From AP-15 sp963716115 (GTDB lineage: Bacteria > Pseudomonadota > Alphaproteobacteria > ATCC43930 > CGMCC-115725): DNA of 64,000 bases. The translations under genes and the position numbers were made by a program. The DNA is taken from contig CAVQSZ010000003.1 of NCBI GenBank assembly GCA_963716115.1, forward strand, positions 52,765 to 116,764, in the 5' to 3' direction. The notes under the pieces were generated by a model that was not told the origin of the DNA, ran no database searches, and saw only the letters and a program-made list of their open reading frames with translations. Within the stretch, counting starts at the first letter, position 1. The number at the start of each line of letters is the position of its first letter. Positions 1 to 8,457 of the stretch are shown here, one piece after another.

Positions 1-18
1 CCTTGCGGGGCGGCCCGG

Positions 19-1161
19 TCACCCGCCGATCGCCGCCCAGAGATCGGCGAGCAGGTCGTCGGGGTCCTCGATGCCGACCGAGAGGCGCAACAGGTCGGGC
101 GGCGCCGGGCTGTCGGCCCCCTCGATCGAGGCGCGGTGCTCGATCAGGCTTTCGACGCCGCCGAGCGAGGTCGCGCGCTTCCAGATTTGCACCCGCGCCG
201 CCGCCGCGATCGCCGCTTCGGCGCCGCCGTGGAGGCAAATACTGAGCATGCCGCCGAAGCCGCCTTCCATCTGGCGCGCCGCGACCGCATGGCCCGGATG
301 CGCCGGCAGCCCCGGATAGAGGACCTCGCGCACGCCGGGATGCGCCGCCAGCGCCTCGGCGATCCGCTGCGCCGAGCGGCAGGCGCGCTCGACCCGCGGG
401 TAGAGCGTGCGCATGCCGCGCAGCAAGAGATAGGCCTCGAAGCCGCCGAGGATGGCGCCGCCGCCGCTTCTCGCCGCGACGAGCCGCGCCCAGAACGCGT
501 CCTCGCGCGCGGCGGTCAGGCTGCCGGCGATCACGTCGCTGTGCCCGTTGAGGTACTTGGTCGCCGAATGCATGACGATGTCGGCGCCCAACGCCAGCGG
601 CCGGGTCAAGACCGGCGTGGCCGCGGTGCTGTCGACGGCGAGGAGCGCGCCGCCGGCATGGGCGATCTCGGCGGCGCCGGCGATGTCGGTCACCGACCAT
701 AACGGGTTCGCCGGGGTCTCGATCCAGACAAGCCGGGTTCGGCCGGGGCGCATCGCGGCGCGCAGCGCGTCGAGCGAGGTCGCGTCGACAAATGCGGCCT
801 CGATCCCCCAGGCCTCGGCAAAGCCCTGAAGCCAGCGGCGCAGCCCCCAATACATGACCCGCGGGGCGACCACATGCGCCTCGCGGTCGAGGCTGTGAAA
901 GACCGCGGCCGCCGCCGCCATCCCCGATGCGAACAAGAGCGAGGCGGCCCCGCCTTCAAGCGCCGTCAGCACGGCCTGCGGCTGGTCGTAGCCCGGATTG
1001 TCGGCGCGCCCATAGCTGCGCCCGCGGCGATACTGGTTGTCCGGGTCGCGCTCGAAGGTCGTCGCGGTGTGGGCCGGCAGCACCACCGCGCCGGTCGACG
1101 GGTCGACCCAGCCCAGCCCTTGCGCGGCGATCGTGGCCGGGTGGAGCGCGTTGCGGGCCAT
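19..1161 (-). CDS. Cys/Met metabolism PLP-dependent enzyme (cystathionine gamma-synthase/beta-lyase family)
   Basis: 380 aa, the normal length for the family. The fold-type I PLP motifs are visible: the aspartate region VDSTAATPV (D177), the Schiff-base lysine in HSATKYLNGHSD (K202), and the late family segment SLGGVESLIEHRAS. It should catalyse a gamma- or beta-elimination/replacement on a sulfur amino acid such as cystathionine or an O-acyl-homoserine; the exact reaction cannot be told from sequence. The frame stays open far upstream, but the ATG at 1159-1161 fits the family N-terminus (MARNALHPAT) and lies 8 nt after the stop of the preceding oxidoreductase gene, so the two look co-transcribed. 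The stop is at 19-21 and the gene is complete. Confidence 0.88.
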   Translation of the reverse strand: MARNALHPATIAAQGLGWVDPSTGAVVLPAHTATTFERDPDNQYRRGRSYGRADNPGYDQPQAVLTALEGGAASLLFASGMAAAAAVFHSLDREAHVVAPRVMYWGLRRWLQGFAEAWGIEAAFVDATSLDALRAAMRPGRTRLVWIETPANPLWSVTDIAGAAEIAHAGGALLAVDSTAATPVLTRPLALGADIVMHSATKYLNGHSDVIAGSLTAAREDAFWARLVAARSGGGAILGGFEAYLLLRGMRTLYPRVERACRSAQRIAEALAAHPGVREVLYPGLPAHPGHAVAARQMEGGFGGMLSICLHGGAEAAIAAAARVQIWKRATSLGGVESLIEHRASIEGADSPAPPDLLRLSVGIEDPDDLLADLWAAIGG

Positions 1162-1169
1162 CGCCGGCG

Positions 1170-2372
1170 CTACGCCGGGACTTCCTCGGCCAGCGGCACG
1201 CGCTTCACTTGGTGGGCCTGCAGCGCCGGCAGCACCTCGGCGCCGAAACGACGGATCTGCTCGATGAACATCTCGTGCGGCAGCACCCCGCGGTTGAGGC
1301 TGACCTGCACATTGTCGGCGCCGGCGCTGTCGGCGGCGGCGATGATCCGCTCGGCGACCTCCACCGCCGGGCCCCACGGCATCTCCTCGGCCTGGCGCTC
1401 GATGTCGGCCATGGTCAGGTTGCGGAAATCCTCGCGGGCGAATTGCGCGGCGCGGCGGTTCTCCGGGCTCACGTAATCGGTCGAGGCGGCGGTCGCATAG
1501 CCGGTCTCGCGCTGCCGCTCGGTCTCGGTGAAGTTGCCGTGGCTGAACAGGGTGCGGTTGAAGTAGAGGTGATACGGCCCCATCTCGCGCACCGCCCGCG
1601 CCTTCGTGTCGGCGACATAGGCGCTGACGCCGAGCGACAGGTGGTCGGGGGTGATGCGGTGGCCGGCGCGCGCCAGACAGCGCGCATAGTGGCGGATGAT
1701 GTCGTCGCGCAAGCCCCGCGAGCGGCCGAGGCCGGGGGTGATCGGCAGGTCGTGGCGGGCGGCGAACTCGATCGACTCCTTGCTGCCGACGATCGGCATC
1801 CAGATCGGCGGGCGCGGCTGCTGCACCGGGCGCGGCCACAGCGCCACGTCGCGGTAGGACCAGAACGCGCCCTCATAGGAGAACACCTCCTCGGTCCAGG
1901 CCCGGGTGATGATGTCGAACGCCTCCTCGAAGCGGGCGCGGGACTGGGACAGCGGCACGTTGTGGACCTGGTACTCGCGCGGGATGCCGCGGGCGAAGCC
2001 CGAGATCAGCCGCCCGTTCGACATGCAGTCGAGCATCGCCAGCTCTTCCGCCAGCCGCAACGGCTCGTGCAACGGCAACAGGTTGCCGTAGATCAATAAT
2101 TTGAGGTTTTTGGTGCGCTGCGCGGCGGCGGCGGCCAACAGGTTCGGCGAGTTCATCAGCCCATAGGGCGAGCAATGGTGCTCGTTGAACCCGACCCCGT
2201 CATAGCCGAGCCGGTCCAACTCCTCCCAGGCGTCCAGATGCTCGGCGTAGGTCCGCGCCGCCACATCGGGCTTGAAATGCCGGCTCGGCAGCGGATAGGG
2301 CAGCTCGGCCCCGATTTTCAGGTGCTCGAGCTGCTCGCCATAGGCCAGGAGATCGAAGACGAAGACTTTCAT
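1170..2372 (-). CDS. LLM-class flavin-dependent oxidoreductase (luciferase-like monooxygenase)
   Basis: 400 aa. Begins MKVFVFDLLAYGEQL and has the TIM-barrel luciferase features GYDGVGFNEHH near residue 70, followed by NLLAAAAAQRT and a SNGRLISGFARG segment. Members use FMN or F420 to oxidise small organic substrates; the substrate here is unknown. The start at 2372 is preferred over an ATG 7 codons upstream because a purine-rich GGGAGAGGTG Shine-Dalgarno stands just before it. It is the first gene of a probable two-gene operon with the PLP enzyme 8 nt downstream, which hints at sulfur or amino-acid-derived substrates, but that is inference. Confidence 0.85.
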   Translation of the reverse strand: MKVFVFDLLAYGEQLEHLKIGAELPYPLPSRHFKPDVAARTYAEHLDAWEELDRLGYDGVGFNEHHCSPYGLMNSPNLLAAAAAQRTKNLKLLIYGNLLPLHEPLRLAEELAMLDCMSNGRLISGFARGIPREYQVHNVPLSQSRARFEEAFDIITRAWTEEVFSYEGAFWSYRDVALWPRPVQQPRPPIWMPIVGSKESIEFAARHDLPITPGLGRSRGLRDDIIRHYARCLARAGHRITPDHLSLGVSAYVADTKARAVREMGPYHLYFNRTLFSHGNFTETERQRETGYATAASTDYVSPENRRAAQFAREDFRNLTMADIERQAEEMPWGPAVEVAERIIAAADSAGADNVQVSLNRGVLPHEMFIEQIRRFGAEVLPALQAHQVKRVPLAEEVPA

Positions 2373-2510
2373 TGGGGACACCTCTCCCAACAAGGGTATG
2401 AGCCCTGCCCTGCGGGTTCAATCGGATTCCGGGCGCCGGCGTGGTGCGTCGCAGAGGTCCCGGCCTGCGAGCGGGTGAATTAATCTTGCCGATCCCTATT
2501 TTTCTTGCTT

Positions 2511-2629
2511 CCCCGGCGAAAGCCGGGGTCCATGGCTCCGCAAGATCGGCTGTCGATAGGTGGTAAGCCGCTGCCATATCCTGAGAATTTCGAAAGTCGG
2601 AAAGGTGGGTCCCGGCTTTGCGCCGGGAC
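2511..2629. repeat. Dispersed palindromic repeat (two hairpins)
   Basis: Two perfect hairpins: CCCCGGC-GAAA-GCCGGGG at 2511-2528 and GTCCCGGC-TTTGC-GCCGGGAC at 2609-2629. Read on the minus strand the first gives the peptide PWTPAFAGE, a signature of dispersed intergenic repeats in many proteobacteria. The same GAAA-loop hairpin recurs at 25864-25881. No gene is supported here. Confidence 0.6.
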
Positions 2630-2682
2630 AGCGGGGAGGAGTTCACCTCGGCCGCCATTCCTCCAACGCCCCGGCGGAGCAG

Positions 2683-2796
2683 ATGATTGCAGATCTGCAG
2701 GCGCGCCGAGAGCGCTGGAGCATCGCCTATTACACCATCCCCGAGCCCCTACATCGACGCCTTTGCTCCCGTCGCGCGTCCCTCACCGGCAGGTAG
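2683..2796 (+). pseudogene. Remnant of the C-terminus of an LLM-family oxidoreductase
   Basis: The + strand encodes AEQMIADLQARRERW then SIAYYTIPEP, which reads like the usual last 40 residues of F420/FMN LLM oxidoreductases (leader, RRERWG, SY, PE, FAPVVARLAG). After PEP the homology jumps frame (YIDAFAPVA is readable one base later) and jumps back to end in LTGR-stop at 2796. No start or N-terminal domain is present upstream, where a dispersed repeat sits instead. It is on the opposite strand from the intact LLM gene at 1170-2372 and is not simply a copy of that gene's end. Best read as a gene tail left by deletion; confidence is limited by the short length. Confidence 0.4.
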
Positions 2797-2820
2797 AATC
2801 TAGCAGGCCGCAACGACGCC

Positions 2821-3198
2821 TCAATCGGCGTAGTAATGGGTTTCGTATAAGAGGCAGCCGCCGTTCGACTTGAACGGGCCGTGCACGGCGCCGGGCGGGC
2901 GGCAGGCGTAGGTGCCGGCCGCGAAACCCTCGCCGCCCCGGCCCTGCGCGTCGTTGCCGACGGTCAGGTCGCCCGCGATCAGATAGACCTCCTCCCAATA
3001 ATCGTGGACGAAGGGCTCGGTCGTGAACACGCCCGGCGCAAAGCGCAAGAGCCGGGTGCGGCTGCCGGCTCGGCTTTGCTCGTCGAGCGCGCCCGCCAGG
3101 ATCTTCTGCTCGATGCCGGCCGGATAGCCGGGCGGCGTCGCCCAGCCGGCGCTCATGTCGACAGAGTGAAACTCGAGATGGGGCTTGTTGACGGGCAT
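2821..3198 (-). CDS. Cupin-domain protein
   Basis: 125 aa, a single cupin barrel. The two cupin motifs can be seen as HDYWEEVYLIAGDLTVG (about residues 64-80) and PPGAVHGPF (about 100-108), with His and Glu ligands typical of a small metal-binding cupin. It resembles the anti-ECF ChrR/acetylacetone-cleaving type of stand-alone cupin, but no specific reaction can be assigned. The ATG at 3198 gives MPVNKPHLEF. It is transcribed away from the alcohol dehydrogenase at 3447; the roughly 250 bp between them must hold both promoters. Confidence 0.72.
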   Translation of the reverse strand: MPVNKPHLEFHSVDMSAGWATPPGYPAGIEQKILAGALDEQSRAGSRTRLLRFAPGVFTTEPFVHDYWEEVYLIAGDLTVGNDAQGRGGEGFAAGTYACRPPGAVHGPFKSNGGCLLYETHYYAD

Positions 3199-3446
3199 GG
3201 CCGGGTCCTCGTCGGATGCGGATGCCAGCCTCTAATCCGCCGGGCCGGGCGCGGCAACCCGCTTTGGTCTCCACACCTTGCACGGGGCAGCGGCTCCGGC
3301 GGCGAAGCTCGCGACCGAACGCGGGGCTTCCACGACAGCATGGATTTCGAACGGCATCTCCCGGGACGCAGTTAGCGCATCTTCGCCTCGGCGCCGAAAA
3401 GGGGGTAGGCTCGGCGCGGCGCGAATCCAACCGAATGGAGGGAGCG

Positions 3447-4494
3447 ATGCGCGGCGTGGTCTTCAAGGGCGAGCGCGAGCTCGAGCTGATGGAGTTTCCG
3501 GACCCGACGCCGGGGCCGGGCGAGGTCGTCGTCGAAATGAAGGCGTCCGGCATGTGCGGCAGCGACCTGCACCAGTACCGGCGCGCCAAGGGCGGGGGCG
3601 CGATCGGCGGCATCCCGGCCAACCCCGACCCGGTGATCGGCGGGCACGAGCCGTGCGGCGTCGTCGCCGCGGTCGGCGCCCGGGGTCAGCGACAAGCAGG
3701 CCAGGATCGGCCAGCGCGTCATGGTGCACCACTACAAGGGCTGCACCGTGTGCGGCCATTGCCGCTCGGGCTGGTCGCAGCTCTGCCAGGAGGAGCCGGT
3801 GCTGGTCTACGGCAACAACGCCCATGGCGGCCACGCACGCTATTTGAAGGTGCCGGCCTTCACCCTGGTGCCGCTCGACGACGCGCTGTCCTTCACCGCC
3901 GGGGCGGCGATCTCGTGCGGCACCGGCACCGCCTACGGCGCCTTGCGCCGGCTCAACCTCTCGGGCAACGACACGATCGCGCTGTTCGGCCAGGGGCCGG
4001 TCGGCTTGTCGGCGACCCAGCTCGCCTCGGCGATGGGGGCGCGCGTGATCGCCCTCGACGTGAGCCCGGAGCGGCTTGCCCGCGCCAGGGAGTTCGGCGC
4101 CTGGGAAACCGTCAACCCGCGCTCGAACGACCCCGTCGGCGCGATCAAGGATTTGACTCATGGCGGCGCCGACTTCACGCTCGACACCTCAAGCCAGCCC
4201 GAGGGCCGCATCGCCGCGGTGCGCAGCGCCAAGGTGTGGGGCACGGTCGCCTTTGTCGGCGAGCGCAACAACGTGACGATCGACGTGAGCCCGGACATGC
4301 TGCGCAAGCAGCTGACGATCATCGGCTCCTGGACCTTCTCGTCGATCGGCCAAGCCGAATGCGCCCGCTTCGTCGTCGACCGCAAGGTCGATGTCGACGC
4401 GCTCTTCACCCACCAGTGGAAGCTCGACCAGGCCGAGGAGGCCTACCGCCTGTTCGATACCCAGACCACCGGCAAGGGCGTCTTTTTGATGTAA
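3447..4494 (+). pseudogene. Zinc-binding alcohol dehydrogenase, one +1 frameshift
   Basis: Merged product about 348 aa, normal for medium-chain zinc ADHs. The N-terminal part (3447 to about 3680) has the catalytic zinc cysteine in GMCGSDLH and the GHEPCGVV motif. The C-terminal part continues in the next frame with the structural-zinc cysteines C-x2-C-x2-C-x7-C (GCTVCGHCRSGWSQLC), the NAD(P) motif GQGPVGLSAT and a normal C-terminus. The break lies in the run at 3678-3682, where one extra base shifts the frame; removing it reads GAGVSDKQARIGQRV, a normal ADH sequence. So the gene is either a recent pseudogene or a base-call error. ATG at 3447 is preceded by GGAGGGA. The amidohydrolase 40 bp downstream probably shares the transcript. 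Confidence 0.8.
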
Positions 4495-4513
4495 TCGGCT
4501 TGATGTAATCGGC
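4486..4513. repeat. 14-bp tandem duplication spanning the ADH stop
   Basis: TTGATGTAATCGGC occurs twice in direct tandem (4486-4499 and 4500-4513). The first copy holds the dehydrogenase stop codon; the second puts another TAA 14 nt later in the next frame. It looks like a simple slippage duplication. Confidence 0.7.
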
Positions 4514-4534
4514 CGGGGAAAGGAGAAGCAAGAC

Positions 4535-5770
4535 ATGGCGCGCCAGGGCTATCTGATCATGGACAGCGACCTCCACATGATGGAGCCGGACGACCTCTGG
4601 GCGAAATACCTCGACGGGCCGCACCGCGCGAGCCCGCCGCGCTTTTACGGCGGGCAGCAGCGCGAGCTCGCGGAAAGCAAGGAAGACAAAAGCAACGCCG
4701 ACCGGATCATGGGGATGGAGGTGCAGGGGCTGGCGATCCCGGCGCATGCCGGCCAGACCGGCGCGACCCAATCGAGCCGCGAGCTGCGCCGCCGCAGCCG
4801 GGCGCGCCACCCGCATTTCAACCTCGCCCGCGCCCGCGGCTTCGACCCGGCCTCGACCCTGACCGCGATGGACATCGAGGGCATCGACGTCGCGGTCATG
4901 TACGGCACCCGCGGGCGGCAGATCCTGTGCCACGACGACCTTGCCCCGGATTATGCCGCGGCCCTGGCGCGGGCCTACAACGACTGGGCCGCCGATTACT
5001 GCAAGACCGACCCGCAGCGCCTCAAATTCGCCGCCCAGCTCGCGATGCACGACATCCCGAGCGCGGTCGCCGAGGCGCGGCGCAGCGTCGAGCAGCTCGG
5101 CGCGGTCGCGGTCATCGGCACGCCCAACCCGGTCAACGGCCAGCACCTGCATGACCCGGCCTGCGAGCCCTTATGGGACGAGCTCGAGCGGCTCGACGCG
5201 CCGATCGGCTTTCATCCGACCGGCAACACCGCGCTCAAGGACGACGCCGGGCGGCGCTATGTCGGGCACGCCAACTTCCACCCGATCGCGCACGCGATCC
5301 GCAACCCGGTCGAATTGATGGGGGCGATCGCCAGCATGACCACCGGCGGCGTCCTCGACGGCCATCCCGGGCTGCGCTGCGCCTTTCTCGAAGGCACCGC
5401 CGGCTGGCTCTACTGGTGGCTGTGGCGGCTCGACGACCAGTGGGAGAAGTTCGGGCCGGGCTGCGAGCGCCAGATCGCGATGCCGCCGAGCGAATACTTC
5501 AAGCGCCAGTGCTACATCGCGCTCGATGTCGACGAGGAGCCGGCGGTCGATGTCGTCAACAAGATGGGGGCCGAATACTTTGTCGTGTCGTCGGACTATC
5601 CGCATTCCGACGGCGCCTTTCCCGAGGCGATCGAGCAGTTCCTCAGCCTGCCGCTCGCCGACGAGCAGCGCCGCAGGATCCTGTGGGACAATTGCGCCCG
5701 GCTCTACGCGATCGCGACCCCGGCAGCGCCCCTGACCCGCGAGGTCAAATCCGCCTCGGCCGCCGAATAG
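4535..5770 (+). CDS. Amidohydrolase-family metal-dependent hydrolase (TIM barrel)
   Basis: 411 aa. N-terminal metal motif MDSDLHMMEP (about residues 9-18, D-x-H-x2-EP type) and the late SSDYPHSDGAFPEA segment are the hallmarks of the amidohydrolase-2 group, which hydrolyses or decarboxylates cyclic and aromatic substrates. Family members of this shape are common in aromatic or xenobiotic degradation; the actual substrate is not predictable. ATG at 4535 follows AAAGGAGAAGCAAGAC, a good Shine-Dalgarno. The 40-bp spacing from the dehydrogenase suggests a two-gene operon in which a dehydrogenase and a hydrolase act on the same compound. Confidence 0.82.
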   Translation: MARQGYLIMDSDLHMMEPDDLWAKYLDGPHRASPPRFYGGQQRELAESKEDKSNADRIMGMEVQGLAIPAHAGQTGATQSSRELRRRSRARHPHFNLARARGFDPASTLTAMDIEGIDVAVMYGTRGRQILCHDDLAPDYAAALARAYNDWAADYCKTDPQRLKFAAQLAMHDIPSAVAEARRSVEQLGAVAVIGTPNPVNGQHLHDPACEPLWDELERLDAPIGFHPTGNTALKDDAGRRYVGHANFHPIAHAIRNPVELMGAIASMTTGGVLDGHPGLRCAFLEGTAGWLYWWLWRLDDQWEKFGPGCERQIAMPPSEYFKRQCYIALDVDEEPAVDVVNKMGAEYFVVSSDYPHSDGAFPEAIEQFLSLPLADEQRRRILWDNCARLYAIATPAAPLTREVKSASAAE

Positions 5771-5808
5771 CGGGGCGGCGGCGCGGGCGGGCGGGCGCGC
5801 CGCGGGGG

Positions 5809-7287
5809 TCACGCGCGCTCGGCCCGCCAGGCGCCGGCGCCGAACTGGCTGCGGTTGACGATGCCGTGGTTCTGGTCGCTGGCGGCGCCGAGCACGGCGG
5901 CGCCGCTCATCCGGCCGTCGCGGACCGCGCCATCGAAGATATAGGAGATCGTGCTCCCCTCGTAGCGCGCGGTGAACGAGAGCTGGATCAGCTCGCCGCT
6001 GAGCCAGCCGCTGACCGGCCCGTCGAACCCGTCCGAGCGCTGATGCCCGGCGAGCTCGGGGCCGCGCTGCTCGAGCTCGAGGCGATGGACCCGCGAGCCT
6101 TGCAGGAAATCGACGTGCAGCCGCCAATTCCCGGCGATGTCGACCGCCGGCGGCGGAGGGGGCGCCGGCTCGGCCGCGGCGGCCTCGCGCAGAGCCGCCG
6201 CCACGGCGTCGCCGACCTGCGCCGCCTCGCCGGGCTGCAGCTGGAACGGGTCGATCGTGATCTCGTCCCCGCTCGCCGAGTTGTCGTCGAGCATGATGCG
6301 CGGCTCGCCGTCGAGGAGCCGCTGGCGCAGCCCGAGCCCGTCGATCGAATACTGCCAGCGGTCCCAGGAGATGCGCAGCCGGGGCACCAGGTCGACGCCG
6401 TCGGGCTCGACGATCTCGCCTTTGGCCCCGCGCAGCCGCCCGACCCGCTCGGCGATGACGGCGAGGTCGTCGCGCCATTGCTGGCGCTCGGCCTCGTGGT
6501 CGCGCTCGTCGAACCAGTGCTCTACCGCCGTCAGCACGCCGATGATGTCCTCCTTCGACACCTTCATCGGCCGGCCCAGCGCCTGGTGCGGCGAGGCGTT
6601 GCGCCAGGCCGCCTCGACCAGCGGCTTCGCGCCGAGCAGCAGGCCGCTCGTCTGCGGCCCGCGCAGAAACTTGCCGCCGCTGTAGACGACGAGGTCGGCC
6701 CCGCGCGCCAGCCACGGGCTCGGCCGCTCGAGATGCTCCGAGGCGGCGTCGACCATGATCGGGATGCCGCGCGGCTTGACCACGGCGGCGATCTCCTCGA
6801 GCCGCAGCCCGCCCAGATGCTCCTGCTTGCCGAGCAGCACGACCATCGCCACCGGCTCCTCGAGCGCCCGGTCGAGATCGGCGCGGGTCTCGACCTCGAC
6901 GATCCGGCAGCCGATCATCCGCACCGCCTGGTCATAGGCGAAGCGCTGGCTCTTCGGGATGACGACGCGGTTGACCATGCCGTCGGTGAAAGGCAGGCGC
7001 AGCATCCTGACCGGGTCGTTGCCGGCGACGCACGCGGCCGTCCCCAACGCCACCGCGGCGGCGCTGCCGCAGGTGACGAGGCCCCATTCGGCCCCGGTCA
7101 ATTCGGCCAGGCGCCGTCCGGCCGCCGCCATCAGCTCGTCGAGGTTGACGAACCAGCGCGAGGCCTCGGCCATTGCCTCGCGCACCTGCGGCAGCATCAG
7201 GCTGCCGCCGTGCATCGTGCGCACGCTGCAGCAGTTGATGAACGGCCGCACCCCGAGGGCGAGATAGGGATTCGCGTTCGCGCTCAT
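5809..7287 (-). CDS. SelA/DgaE-like PLP-dependent enzyme with extra C-terminal beta domain
   Basis: 492 aa. Residues 1 to about 380 match the SelA-like/aminotransferase class V fold: an early glycine-rich GLVTCGSAAAVALG segment, MVDAASEHLERP with the cofactor-binding aspartate, and VVYSGGKFLRGPQTSG with the presumed Schiff-base lysine. After a Pro/Ala linker (EPAPPPPPAVD) comes a domain of about 105 residues, alternating and beta-rich (IAGNWRLHVDF to the end), not part of the core enzyme. Related enzymes act as beta-eliminating ammonia-lyases. ATG at 7285-7287 is preceded by GGAGGGG on the minus strand. No operon partner; it is convergent with the amidohydrolase. Confidence 0.78.
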   Translation of the reverse strand: MSANANPYLALGVRPFINCCSVRTMHGGSLMLPQVREAMAEASRWFVNLDELMAAAGRRLAELTGAEWGLVTCGSAAAVALGTAACVAGNDPVRMLRLPFTDGMVNRVVIPKSQRFAYDQAVRMIGCRIVEVETRADLDRALEEPVAMVVLLGKQEHLGGLRLEEIAAVVKPRGIPIMVDAASEHLERPSPWLARGADLVVYSGGKFLRGPQTSGLLLGAKPLVEAAWRNASPHQALGRPMKVSKEDIIGVLTAVEHWFDERDHEAERQQWRDDLAVIAERVGRLRGAKGEIVEPDGVDLVPRLRISWDRWQYSIDGLGLRQRLLDGEPRIMLDDNSASGDEITIDPFQLQPGEAAQVGDAVAAALREAAAAEPAPPPPPAVDIAGNWRLHVDFLQGSRVHRLELEQRGPELAGHQRSDGFDGPVSGWLSGELIQLSFTARYEGSTISYIFDGAVRDGRMSGAAVLGAASDQNHGIVNRSQFGAGAWRAERA

Positions 7288-7386
7288 GGCCCCTCCGACG
7301 ACGATCGGGTCGACTATAGCAGCGGCGGAGCGAATTGCCGCCGGCGCCGTTGATGGGGGGAGTTCTCTTTTTTGGGATGGCGAGCG

Positions 7387-7683
7387 ATGACGATCCAAGA
7401 CCGGGATGCCGGCGAGCGTGCGGCCGAGGCCGCGGAGGCGGCGCATGACGCGACGCGCTCGGTGGTCGACAAGGCCTCGCAGACGGTGCACGGGCTGGCC
7501 CAGACCGGCGAGCGTTGGGCGAAGAGCGCCGAGGAGCGCACCGTCGAGCTCGGGCGGGGGCTGGTCGGCCAAGGCGAGCGTGCGGTCGACGGCGTCACGC
7601 GGCAGGTCGGGCAGAACCCGCTGGCGAGCCTGGCGATCGCCTTTGGCGTCGGCTTCCTGTGCGCGGCGCTGATCCGGCGTTGA
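7387..7683 (+). CDS. DUF883/ElaB-like membrane-anchored protein
   Basis: 98 aa. A long charged, alanine-rich amphipathic helix (residues 1-70) is followed by NPLASLAIAFGVGFLCAALIRR, the single C-terminal transmembrane anchor ending in two arginines that marks the ElaB/YqjD/DUF883 family. Family members tether to the inner membrane, and some bind ribosomes in stationary phase. An in-frame TTG lies 5 codons upstream, but the ATG at 7387 is preferred. It is followed closely by queC in the same direction. Confidence 0.68.
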   Translation: MTIQDRDAGERAAEAAEAAHDATRSVVDKASQTVHGLAQTGERWAKSAEERTVELGRGLVGQGERAVDGVTRQVGQNPLASLAIAFGVGFLCAALIRR

Positions 7684-7715
7684 TCGAGGCGGCGCGCGGG
7701 GCCATCTGATCGCGG

Positions 7716-8438
7716 GTGAGCGATCCGCCGCCCGATACGGCTCTCGTCCTGTTCTCCGGGGGGCAGGATTCGGCGACCTGCCTCGCCTGGGCGCTCGAGC
7801 GCTTCGCCGCGGTCGAGACGATCGGCTTCGATTACCGCCAGCGCCACCGGATCGAGCTTGAGTGCCGCGCAACCGCGATCGACCGCCTGCGCCGCGAGTT
7901 CCCGCGCTGGGCGACGAGGCTCGGCCAGGACCACCTGGTCGATCTCGGCGTGCTGGGCGGGCTCAGCGACACCGCGCTGACCCGCCAGACCGCGATCGCC
8001 TTCGCCGAGGGCGGGCTGCCGAACACCTTTGTCCCCGGCCGCAACCTGATCTTCTTCACCTTCGCCGCGGTCGTCGGCTATCGCCGCGGCGCGCGGCGCC
8101 TCGTCGGCGGCATGTGCGAGACCGATTATTCGGGCTACCCCGATTGCCGCGACGATGCGCTGAAGGCGCTGCAGGCGACCTTGTCGCTCGGCATGGGCCA
8201 TCGGTTCGTCATCGACACGCCGCTGATGTGGCGCGACAAGGCCGCGACCTGGGCGCTGGCCGATCGGCTCGGCGGCAGGCCGCTCATCGAGCTGATCCGC
8301 GACGAGACGCACAGCTGCTATCTGGGCGACCGCACGCATCGTCACGATTGGGGCTATGGCTGCGGCGGCTGTCCGGCCTGCGGGTTGCGGCGGGCAGGCT
8401 GGGACGCCTTCGCCGCGGGCGGCCCGCGCGTCATCTGA
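7716..8438 (+). CDS. queC: 7-cyano-7-deazaguanine synthase
   Basis: 240 aa, full length. The ATP-pyrophosphatase loop LFSGGQDSATC is at residues 12-22 and the C-terminal zinc site is GCGGCPACGLR. QueC converts 7-carboxy-7-deazaguanine plus ammonia and ATP to preQ0, the precursor of queuosine in tRNA. The start is a GTG at 7716 giving MSDPPPDTAL; no better start is available, since the P-loop is only 12 residues in. No other queuosine genes are in the window. Confidence 0.93.
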   Translation: MSDPPPDTALVLFSGGQDSATCLAWALERFAAVETIGFDYRQRHRIELECRATAIDRLRREFPRWATRLGQDHLVDLGVLGGLSDTALTRQTAIAFAEGGLPNTFVPGRNLIFFTFAAVVGYRRGARRLVGGMCETDYSGYPDCRDDALKALQATLSLGMGHRFVIDTPLMWRDKAATWALADRLGGRPLIELIRDETHSCYLGDRTHRHDWGYGCGGCPACGLRRAGWDAFAAGGPRVI

Positions 8439-8457
8439 AGCGGTCCTTGGCGATGGC

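Noticed and set aside
5173..7353. 726-codon open frame on the + strand over the SelA-like gene
   Set aside because: Antisense to a protein with obvious PLP motifs; the composition is the usual Arg/Gly/Ala/Asp-rich shadow.
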